A stretch of 64,000 nucleotides of DNA from Kutzneria kofuensis (GTDB lineage Bacteria > Actinomycetota > Actinomycetes > Mycobacteriales > Pseudonocardiaceae). Of the stretch, positions 54,127-61,548 are shown in pieces. Made by a program: the position numbers and the translations under genes. Below the pieces are notes generated by a model, which worked only from the letters and a program-made list of their open reading frames with translations, ran no database searches and was not told the DNA's origin. How positions within the stretch are numbered: position 1 is the stretch's first letter; every line of letters starts with the position of its first letter. Where the stretch lies: contig NZ_JACHIR010000001.1 in the NCBI RefSeq assembly GCF_014203355.1, positions 8,248,038 through 8,312,037 of the forward strand, written 5' to 3'.

Positions 54127-56054
54127 CCGGGCCGGACCGCCGCCGGCTGGTCCGCGGCGCCCTGCTCGTGCGGCGGGTCGAGGAGCGGCTGCTCGAGCTG
54201 TACGCCCGGGGCGAGGTGCCCGGCACCGTGCACACCGCGATCGGGCAGGAGTTCAGCGCGGTCGCCGTCGCCGATCATCTGGTCGCCTCGGACAAGGTCC
54301 TGTCCAACCACCGCTGCCACGGGCACTACCTGGCCGTGACGGGCGACGTGCCCGGATTGGTCGGTGAGGTGCTGGGCCGGGCCAACGGGGTCAACCAGGG
54401 CCGGGGCGGCAGCCAGCACCTGCACACCGACCGGTTCGTGTCGACCGGGGTGCAGGGCGGCTGCGTGCCGATCGCCGCGGGCCTCGCGATGGCGAACCGG
54501 GACGACGGGATCGCGGTGTGCTTCATCGGGGACGGCACGCTCGGCGAGGGCGTCGTGTACGAGGTGTTCAACCTCGCCTCCCTGTGGCGCCTGCCGGTCC
54601 TGTTCGTCGTGGAGGCGAACGGATACGCCCAGTCGACCCGGACCGAGGACGCGCTCGCCGGCACCATCGCCGGCCGGGCCGAGGCGTTCGGCATCCGCCA
54701 CGGCCAGGCCGACACCTGGCACTGGGAGGAGCTGTGGGCCACGGCACGAGACGCGGTGCGCGCTGTGCGCTCGGGCGCCGGGCCGTTCGTCCTCGAGGTG
54801 CGCACCGCCCGGCTGGGTGCCCATTCGAAGGGCGACGACGACCGCGACCCGGCGGAGATCGCTCGGCTGCGGTCCCGTGATCCGTTGACCACGCTGATCG
54901 ACGCCGACGACCCCGATGTGCTCGCCGTCCGCGACGAGGTCGAGCGCGTGGTGGACAACGCCACGGCGGCGGCCCTCGCCGCCGGTCCGGGCACCGTCCC
55001 GGTGCCGGCCGAGCCACGGCGGGACATCACGTGGTCGAAGGCGGACGCACCGCGCGCCCGGTTCGTCGACGGACTGCGGTCCGCGCTGGCGGACCTGATG
55101 CGTTCCCGGCCCGACGCGTACCTGATCGGCGAGGACGTCCGCGCCCCGTACGGCGGCGCGTTCAAGGTGACCGGCGGACTGTCGACGCTGCACCCGGACC
55201 GGGTCCGGAACACGCCGATCTCGGAGGCGGCCATCGTCGGTGTGGCCACCGGCCTCGCCCTGGGCGGCGCGCTCAGCCTGGTCGAGGTCATGTTCGGCGA
55301 CTTCGTCACGCTCGCGGCCGACCAGTTGGTCAACCAGGCGGCCAAACTGGGCTTCCTCGCCGGGCAGGGGCCGGACGTGGTGCTGCGGACGCCGATGGGA
55401 GGCGGCCGCGGGTACGGCCCGACGCACAGCCAGTCGCTCGAGCGGATGTTCCTCGGTGTGCCCGGGCTGCGTGTGCTGGCGCACAACGGCCTGGCCGCGC
55501 CGGAACTCGTCGTCGGCGAGGTCGCGCGGGGCGGCACCGGACCTACGCTGCTGGTCGAGAACAAGCAGTTGTACGGGCGTGTGCCGGCGGAGTCGCTGCC
55601 CGCCGGGTTCACGCTGCTGAGGTCGGACGAGCGGTTTCCGACGATGTGGTTGCGGCCCGCCCGGCCGGCGACTGTCACGCTGCTCGGGCACGGTGGCATC
55701 TGCCACGAGCTGGTGCTCGCGTGCGAGCGGTTGTTCACCGAGCACGATGTGATCGCCCAGGTGATCAGCCCGACCCAGTTGTACCCGCTCGACTTCGCCG
55801 GCCTGCGCGAGGCCGTCGGCTCCGCGCCGGTCCTGGTGATCGCCGAGGAGGGGCAGGGCTTCGCCGGCTTCGGGGCCGAAGTCGGCGCGCGGGTGGCCGA
55901 ACGGGGACTGCCGACGGTGGTGCGGCGGGTCGCGGCGGCGCCGCACGGAATTCCCGCCGGCCGGGTCGCCGAGCAGCACGCGCTGCCGGGGGTCGACGAC
56001 GTCGTGGACGCGGCGCTGGACGGAATCAAGGCGGTGAGCACCGATGCCCGTTGA
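54123..56054 (+). CDS. Thiamine-dependent 2-oxoacid dehydrogenase E1, alpha-beta fusion
   Basis: 643 residues from GTG. The alpha half has the ThDP motif CFIGDGTLGEG ... VVEANGYAQ. The beta half begins near residue 305 (RARFVDGLRSALADLMRSRP, LIGEDVRAPYGGAFKVTGGL, and TPMGGGRGYGPTHSQSLE). In central metabolism alpha and beta are often separate; here they are one chain. With the following E2 and carrier protein it forms a decarboxylase/acyl-transfer set. No E3 is in the cluster. Such trios in natural-product loci can move a two-carbon glycolyl unit to a carrier protein (naphthyridinomycin/quinocarcin systems, recalled). Confidence 0.87.
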   Translation: MTGPDRRRLVRGALLVRRVEERLLELYARGEVPGTVHTAIGQEFSAVAVADHLVASDKVLSNHRCHGHYLAVTGDVPGLVGEVLGRANGVNQGRGGSQHLHTDRFVSTGVQGGCVPIAAGLAMANRDDGIAVCFIGDGTLGEGVVYEVFNLASLWRLPVLFVVEANGYAQSTRTEDALAGTIAGRAEAFGIRHGQADTWHWEELWATARDAVRAVRSGAGPFVLEVRTARLGAHSKGDDDRDPAEIARLRSRDPLTTLIDADDPDVLAVRDEVERVVDNATAAALAAGPGTVPVPAEPRRDITWSKADAPRARFVDGLRSALADLMRSRPDAYLIGEDVRAPYGGAFKVTGGLSTLHPDRVRNTPISEAAIVGVATGLALGGALSLVEVMFGDFVTLAADQLVNQAAKLGFLAGQGPDVVLRTPMGGGRGYGPTHSQSLERMFLGVPGLRVLAHNGLAAPELVVGEVARGGTGPTLLVENKQLYGRVPAESLPAGFTLLRSDERFPTMWLRPARPATVTLLGHGGICHELVLACERLFTEHDVIAQVISPTQLYPLDFAGLREAVGSAPVLVIAEEGQGFAGFGAEVGARVAERGLPTVVRRVAAAPHGIPAGRVAEQHALPGVDDVVDAALDGIKAVSTDAR

Positions 56055-57057
56055 GATCAGGTTGGAGCAGCTGAGCGCGAACGATCCCACCGCGCGGATC
56101 ACGGAGTGGCTGGTCGAGGACGGGGCTGCCGTCGCGGTGGGCGACGCGATCGCCGCCGTGGAGACGGCCAAGGTCAGCGTCGACGTGGTCAGTCCGCACG
56201 CCGGCATCGTGGTGCGCAGCGCCGCCGTCGCGGACGTGATCGGGGTGGGGGACCTGCTCGCGTACGTCTGCGCCGACCAGGCCGAGGTCGACGCCATGGT
56301 CCGTGATCGCGCCGAGCCGGTCGAACCGGAGGCGCGCACCGGGCGGTACTCCGCCGCGGCGGCCCGCTACATGACCGAGCACGGCATTCCGGACAGCGCC
56401 TTCGCCGACTACGACCTGGTCACGCTCGCCGACGCACAGGAGGTTCACGGCCGGCTGACCCGGCCGACCGCGACCAAGTCGCTGGAGGTCGCGCGGCTGA
56501 CGGAGGCCAACGTGCTCAATGCCTCCTTGTCGGTCCAGTTCGCCGGCGAACGGATCCGGGCCGACGCGGACACCGCGGATCTGCCCACCGTTCGGCTGCT
56601 CGGCCGCGTGGTCGCCGCGACGGCCCGGGCGCTGGCCGACTTCCCGCAACTCAACGGCTACTACGACGACGGCGTCCGGCTTCGGTCGACCATCGACATC
56701 GGGGTGGCCATCGATCTCGGCGACGGGCTCAAGGTCGGTGTCGTGCGCCAGGACGAGCCGGTCGAGGACCGGTTGATGGAGCTGGTGTCCCGCTACGTCG
56801 ACGGCACCCTCACACCGGCCGACGTGGCCGAGTCGAGCCTGACCATCAGCGACTTGTCCATGGAGAACGTGCTGTTCTTCCAACCACTGCTCAACCACAG
56901 GCAGGCCCTGGCCCTCGGCGTCGGCGGCGACCTGGAGCTGCCCGGGCAGCCTTTGACGCTGACCGCCACGTTCGACCACCGGGTGACCAGTGGTCGTGAG
57001 GTCAGCGCGTTCCTGGCGACGATCCGTCGTCATCTGGCCGTAGGAGGGACATCGTGA
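56044..57057 (+). CDS. Lipoyl E2 acyltransferase
   Basis: 337 residues, overlapping the E1 end by 11 bp. N-terminal lipoyl domain with lipoyl-Lys43 in VETAKVSVDV. A short peripheral-subunit-binding segment lies near residue 100 (GRYSAAAARYMTEHGIPDSA). The catalytic domain has His312 in FDHRVTSGREVSAF, with the usual HRxxDG altered to HRVTSG. It should accept the acyl group from E1 and pass it to a thiol: CoA or, given the adjacent carrier gene, phosphopantetheine. Confidence 0.86.
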   Translation: MPVEIRLEQLSANDPTARITEWLVEDGAAVAVGDAIAAVETAKVSVDVVSPHAGIVVRSAAVADVIGVGDLLAYVCADQAEVDAMVRDRAEPVEPEARTGRYSAAAARYMTEHGIPDSAFADYDLVTLADAQEVHGRLTRPTATKSLEVARLTEANVLNASLSVQFAGERIRADADTADLPTVRLLGRVVAATARALADFPQLNGYYDDGVRLRSTIDIGVAIDLGDGLKVGVVRQDEPVEDRLMELVSRYVDGTLTPADVAESSLTISDLSMENVLFFQPLLNHRQALALGVGGDLELPGQPLTLTATFDHRVTSGREVSAFLATIRRHLAVGGTS

Positions 57058-57299
57058 CGGCTGAGGCATCGCCGGACCTGGTCGCGGACTGCGTCGCGCT
57101 GTGGCGCGAACTGCTGGGCCGGGACGACGTGGACGCGGACTCGAACTTCTTCACCGAGGGCGGCCGTTCGCTGCTGGGCGCCCGGCTGGTGAGCAGGGCT
57201 CGCACCCTCACCGGGGTGCGGGTCGGGCTCAGGGTGCTGATCGAGGCGCCGACGCCGCGCCGGTTCGCCGCGGAACTCGCCGCGGCCGCGGTCGACTGA
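57054..57299 (+). CDS. Discrete carrier protein (ACP/PCP)
   Basis: 81 residues with the carrier signature FFTEGGRSLLGARL; the modified Ser follows GGR (usually GGD or GGH). The ATG/GTG start overlaps the E2 stop, so translational coupling is likely. Candidate acceptor for the E1/E2-derived acyl group. The stop codon lies inside a strong hairpin. Confidence 0.83.
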   Translation: MTAEASPDLVADCVALWRELLGRDDVDADSNFFTEGGRSLLGARLVSRARTLTGVRVGLRVLIEAPTPRRFAAELAAAAVD

Positions 57300-57310
57300 C
57301 GCGGCCGCGG
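57280..57310. terminator. Convergent terminator hairpin over the carrier stop codon
   Basis: A perfect 11-bp stem CCGCGGCCGCG / CGCGGCCGCGG around a 9-base loop holding the TGA. It separates the long plus-strand operon from the convergent C-domain gene. Confidence 0.6.
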
Positions 57311-57318
57311 CCTCGCGC

Positions 57319-58587
57319 TCAGCCGACCGACCGCATCAGCTCCTGTGCCACCGCCAGATACCGGGCGCCGAGTGCCTCGGTCGTCTCGATCCGGTCGGCG
57401 TCGGCCGAGCAGTGCATCAGGGCGACGGACGGATCCTGGTCCGCGAGCACGCGGACGAGCAGGCTCGCGCCCATCCCGGACTCCGACCGGAACGCGGTCG
57501 GCTCGGCGCGCACTCCGGTCAGGGGAAAGGGAATGTCCAGCGCGGCGGTCGCCAGGATGAGCAGGCCCTGCCGGTAGAGATCGGCGTCCGGCCACACCGT
57601 CCTGGTCAACAGCCGCGGCGGGCAGTTCGCGTGGTCCAGGCAGTCGAACAGCGACTCCATGAAGTTCTCGGCCAGCTCGGCCACGTCGCCGTGCAGGGCG
57701 GTCCGAACGTAGATCTCGGTGGTGCACATGCCCACCACCGAGTCGTCCTCGTCGAGATCGCGGTTGGCGCAGTTCATGGTGATCACGCAGCTGTCCGCAC
57801 CGCTGAGGGACCGCGTCGCCGCCAGCAGGATGCCGGCGTACACGGCGAAGGGCGTGACGCAGTGGTCGGCGGCGAACTTGCCGGCCGATGCGGCGAAGCC
57901 GGGCGGCAGTTCCACTCGCGTGGTGTGCAGGCGGTTGCTCGTCGCGTCCTGCCCGAACGCGGGTAGGGGATTGCGGGCCGGCTCCGGGGTGGGGCCGATG
58001 TGCGACCGCCAGTACGAGACCAGCCGGTCCATCTCCGCCGCGTCCAGGGTTTCCCGCTGCTCGACCGACCACGCGGAGAACTGCTTGGCCCGTACGACCG
58101 GCGGTTCGGCGGCACCGCGGACATGGCAGTCGTACCGCTCGCACAGGTCCTGCAGCAGCCGGGTGGCCGACCGGCCGTCGGCCACCCGGTGGTCGACGGC
58201 GAGCACGAACACGTGGTCGGCGGGGCCGAGCCGGATCAGGCCCGCACGGGCCATGGGCGCCACCGCCGGGTGAACGGCCTCGACGACGGCCTCGTGCAGG
58301 CGATCCATCGCCGCGTCCAGGTCCGAGCCGTCTTCGACGAGCAGCGGGATCCGCGCCGACTCGGCGATGGTGGCGGTGAGACGACTACCATCCACCTGGA
58401 ACGACCACCTCAGCGCGTCGTGCAGCACGGGCAGGTCGGCGAGTGCGCCGCGCAGTGCGTCGACCGAGAGGTCACCGGTGATCCGGTAGGACAGGCACAC
58501 CGGACGGCAGGGGCGGTCCCAGACGTGCCCGTGGGAGTCGAAGTACTGCTCCTGCATGATCGCCGGTCGGATCGCCTCGGTGGCCAC
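57319..58587 (-). CDS. Stand-alone condensation-domain protein
   Basis: 422 residues from GTG, with GGAAAGG eight bases upstream. Condensation/acyltransferase fold. The HHxxxDG motif reads VDHRVADG, so the first His is Asp while the second, catalytic, His and DG remain. A later conserved segment has VITMNCANRDLDED. A free C domain can join two carrier-bound units or release a product onto an amine. It is convergent with the main operon and divergent from the LysRS gene. Confidence 0.83.
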   Translation of the reverse strand: MATEAIRPAIMQEQYFDSHGHVWDRPCRPVCLSYRITGDLSVDALRGALADLPVLHDALRWSFQVDGSRLTATIAESARIPLLVEDGSDLDAAMDRLHEAVVEAVHPAVAPMARAGLIRLGPADHVFVLAVDHRVADGRSATRLLQDLCERYDCHVRGAAEPPVVRAKQFSAWSVEQRETLDAAEMDRLVSYWRSHIGPTPEPARNPLPAFGQDATSNRLHTTRVELPPGFAASAGKFAADHCVTPFAVYAGILLAATRSLSGADSCVITMNCANRDLDEDDSVVGMCTTEIYVRTALHGDVAELAENFMESLFDCLDHANCPPRLLTRTVWPDADLYRQGLLILATAALDIPFPLTGVRAEPTAFRSESGMGASLLVRVLADQDPSVALMHCSADADRIETTEALGARYLAVAQELMRSVG

Positions 58588-58693
58588 GTCGGTCGCCTTT
58601 CCACAGTGGTCGGTGCGGGGCCGGTCGCCGGATGGCGCAGGTGGCCCGGGATAATGGGTGTCATCGGTGTTCGTGAAGGGATGTGTGCGGCAA

Positions 58694-60346
58694 GTGGTTC
58701 AGTCGGTGGAGGCGGATTGGGTCTCGCGGTTCGCGGACGAGGTTGTCGCGGCGGCCGATCGCAGGGCCCCGGGAGAACCGATCGTGTGCGCGTCGGGACT
58801 GAGCCCGTCGGGTCCGATCCACCTGGGCAACCTGCGTGAGGTGATGACGCCGCACCTGGTCGCGGACGAGATCGCCCGCCGCGGCCGCGACTGCGAGCAC
58901 ATCATCTCGTGGGACGACTACGACCGGTTCCGACGCGTGCCCGCTGGCATCGACCCGTCCTGGGCCGAGCACATCGGCAAGCCGCTGACCTCGGTGCCCG
59001 CCCCGCCCGGCAGCGAGTACCCGAACTGGGCCGAGCACTTCAAGGCGGCCATGATGACGGCGCTCGACCAGCTCGGCGTGCGCTACCGGGGCATCAGCCA
59101 GACCGAGATGTACACCAGCGGCGCCTACCGCGACCAGGTGCTGCTGGCCATGAGCAAGCGCGCCGAGATCGACGCCATCCTCGCCCGGTACCGCACCAAG
59201 AAGCCGGTGGAGGACCCGGACGCCTCCGGCGACGAGCGCACCGGCGCGGCGTACTACCCGTTCAAGCCGTACTGCACGAGCTGTGGCCGCGACCTGACCA
59301 CGATCACCCGGTACGACGACGAGACGACCGAGATGACCTACACCTGCGAGTGCGGGCACAGCGAGACGGTGCTGCTCTCGGAGTTCACCAGCGGCAAGCT
59401 GGTGTGGAAGGTCGACTGGCCGATGCGGTGGGCGTACGAGGGCGTGCTGTTCGAGCCCTCGGGGGTCGACCACTCGTCGCCGGGCTCCTCGTACGAGGTC
59501 GGCGGCCAGATCGTGGGCCAGGTCTTCGGCGGCACCCAGCCGATCGGCCCGATGTACGCGTTCGTCGGCATCACCGGCATGGCGAAGATGAGCAGTTCGG
59601 CCGGCGCCGTGCCGACGCCGGGGGACGCCCTCAGGATCATGGAGCCCGCGGTGCTGCGGTGGCTGTACGCCCGGCGCCGGCCGAACCAGTCCTTCAAGAT
59701 CGCGTTCGACCAGGAGATCTACCGGTTGTACGACGAGTGGGACGCGCTCACCAACCGGATCGGGCAGGGTACGGCGTCGCCGGGTGACGCGGCGGCGTAC
59801 GACCGCTCGGTCCGCACCGCGGCCGTCGAGCTGCCGGAGACCCCGCGCCGGATCGCCTATCGCACGCTGGCGTCGATCGTCGACATCACCACCGGCGACG
59901 AGCAGCAGACCCTGCGGATCCTGGGCGGGGTGGACACCCAGGATCCGATCACCGACCTCGAGCAGGTCCGGCCGCGGATCGACTGCGCGCAGCACTGGGT
60001 CGACACGTACATGCCGGCCGAGCAGCACACCCGGGTGCTGGCCGAGCCGGACACCGATCGGCTGTCCCGGCTGGACGAGACCGAGCAGCAGATGATCAAG
60101 ACACTGCTGGCCCGGCTCACCGACGAGTGGTCGCTGGACGGGCTGACCACGCTGGTCTACGGCGTGCCCAAGCTGATGGCCGGCCTGCCCATGGACACGC
60201 CGCCGACGCCGGAGCTGAAGGTGGCCCAGCGCGCCTTCTTCGTCCTGCTCTACCAGCTGCTGGTCGGTAGCGAGACCGGGCCGCGGTTGCCCACGCTGCT
60301 GCTCGCCGTCGGCGCCGACCGGGTGCGCACCCTCGTGGGCGGCTGA
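58694..60346 (+). CDS. lysK: Class I lysyl-tRNA synthetase
   Basis: 550 residues from GTG 58694 (VVQSVEADWVSRF). This is preferred because homologues begin a few residues before DWVSRF; GTG 58685 and 58658 are in frame. Class I signature LSPSGPIHLGNLRE (HIGH) and KMSSSAG (KMSKS) are present, a zinc-type YCTSCGRD/CECGHS pair lies near residue 200, and a C-terminal alpha-helical anticodon domain follows. It attaches lysine to tRNA-Lys. Because it sits among biosynthetic genes next to a GluTR-like protein, it may supply Lys-tRNA to the pathway or act as a resistant copy. Some actinomycetes use class I LysRS as a housekeeping enzyme, so a pathway role is not proven. Confidence 0.9.
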   Translation: MVQSVEADWVSRFADEVVAAADRRAPGEPIVCASGLSPSGPIHLGNLREVMTPHLVADEIARRGRDCEHIISWDDYDRFRRVPAGIDPSWAEHIGKPLTSVPAPPGSEYPNWAEHFKAAMMTALDQLGVRYRGISQTEMYTSGAYRDQVLLAMSKRAEIDAILARYRTKKPVEDPDASGDERTGAAYYPFKPYCTSCGRDLTTITRYDDETTEMTYTCECGHSETVLLSEFTSGKLVWKVDWPMRWAYEGVLFEPSGVDHSSPGSSYEVGGQIVGQVFGGTQPIGPMYAFVGITGMAKMSSSAGAVPTPGDALRIMEPAVLRWLYARRRPNQSFKIAFDQEIYRLYDEWDALTNRIGQGTASPGDAAAYDRSVRTAAVELPETPRRIAYRTLASIVDITTGDEQQTLRILGGVDTQDPITDLEQVRPRIDCAQHWVDTYMPAEQHTRVLAEPDTDRLSRLDETEQQMIKTLLARLTDEWSLDGLTTLVYGVPKLMAGLPMDTPPTPELKVAQRAFFVLLYQLLVGSETGPRLPTLLLAVGADRVRTLVGG

Positions 60347-60351
60347 GCCCG

Positions 60352-61548
60352 TCATGTGATCCGGGCCCTGGCATCGGCCAGCTTGGTCGCCACCGCGTCC
60401 GCGTCCGGGCCGGTGGCGATCACCCAGCCGACCCGGCCCCAGGGATCCTCAGGCGGAGGCGCCACCACCTCGCCGACCGCACGGGTCTCCCGGACCTCGA
60501 CGACGTCGAGGTCCGGAGGCACGGTGAGCCCCCGGAACGGACCGGCTGCCCGGGGGTACAGGAAGGCGATGCCCGCCGCCCGTCGCGGGGACGGAGGCGC
60601 GGCCGGTTCGCGCCCGGCGACCACCTCGGCCAGCGCCGTGCCGACCCGCAGCCCCGAGGACATGCCGGCGAGGCGGGGGAGCGCCTCGCCCGCTGGCCGG
60701 CCGTTCACCTCGAGCACGCGCGGCTCGCCGTCGACCCAGCGGAGGTCGACGTTGGCGATCGTCCGGTTCAGGCCGCACTCCACCGCCGCGAGGCACCCGG
60801 CGTGTTCGACGGCCCGGAGCGCCTCCGGGGCGGCGATGCCACGGCCCACCACGCAGCCGGTGTTGATCGCCTGCGGCGCGAAGCCCTTGGTGATCCGACC
60901 GGTGAACAGCGCGCCGGCGCGGCCGTCGAGCACCCAGCAGTCGACGCTGAACTCGACTCCGTCGAGGAACTCCTCGACGATGGCATCGCCGATCGGGTCC
61001 ATGCCGCCGCCCCTCGCATCCAGCCCGAACGCGACCGCGGCCGCGAGCTCCGCCTCGTCGGCCACGACGGTCACGCCCAGGCTGCCCGACATGTTGCGGG
61101 GCTTGACCACGACCGGATAGCCGATGGCGGCCGCCGCGGCAGCCGCGGCCTCGACGTCGCGGACGACCACGGACCGGACCGGGCGCAGGCCGGCGGCCTC
61201 GTTCAGCCGGCTGCGCTGGGCGTGCTTGTCCCGGACGACCAGGCTGGCTGGGTACGGCAGGCCCGGCACGCCGGTGTGTCGGGTCACCTCGCCGACCAAC
61301 GGCAGCAGGATCTCCTCGTAGCTGAGCACGCCATCGACACCGGGGGCCAGCTCGGCCACTGTTCGCACCACGGACGGCAGATCCGTGGGGTCGATCGACA
61401 TCGCCCGGGCCACGAACGGCAGCTGCCACCCGATCTCGCCGGGCTGCAGCAGGGTGACGGCGGCGGCCTCGCCCAGCTCCGCCAGCAGTTCACGGTGCCG
61501 TTGCTCGGATCCTGAGCCGATCAGGATGACGGCGGGCCGGCGGCTCAC
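60352..61548 (-). CDS. ATP-grasp family ligase
   Basis: 398 residues from GTG, overlapping the end of the upstream fusion gene by 4 bp (GTGA). ATP-grasp fold: YPVVVKPRNMSGSLGVTVV (first nucleotide strand), DAIVEEFLDGVEFSVD, and the metal-binding NVDLRWVDGEPRVLEVNGRP. N-terminal pre-ATP-grasp domain with ILIGSGSEQ. Such enzymes activate a carboxylate as acyl phosphate and join it to an amine or thiol. Coupling to the GluTR/AspRS-like protein suggests that they act on the same intermediate. No C-terminal tRNA or carrier domain is present. Confidence 0.85.
   Translation of the reverse strand: MSRRPAVILIGSGSEQRHRELLAELGEAAAVTLLQPGEIGWQLPFVARAMSIDPTDLPSVVRTVAELAPGVDGVLSYEEILLPLVGEVTRHTGVPGLPYPASLVVRDKHAQRSRLNEAAGLRPVRSVVVRDVEAAAAAAAAIGYPVVVKPRNMSGSLGVTVVADEAELAAAVAFGLDARGGGMDPIGDAIVEEFLDGVEFSVDCWVLDGRAGALFTGRITKGFAPQAINTGCVVGRGIAAPEALRAVEHAGCLAAVECGLNRTIANVDLRWVDGEPRVLEVNGRPAGEALPRLAGMSSGLRVGTALAEVVAGREPAAPPSPRRAAGIAFLYPRAAGPFRGLTVPPDLDVVEVRETRAVGEVVAPPPEDPWGRVGWVIATGPDADAVATKLADARARIT

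Noticed and set aside
58650-58655. GATAAT as a -10 promoter element for the LysRS gene
   Set aside because: No acceptable -35 element at 16-18 bp; too short to support alone.
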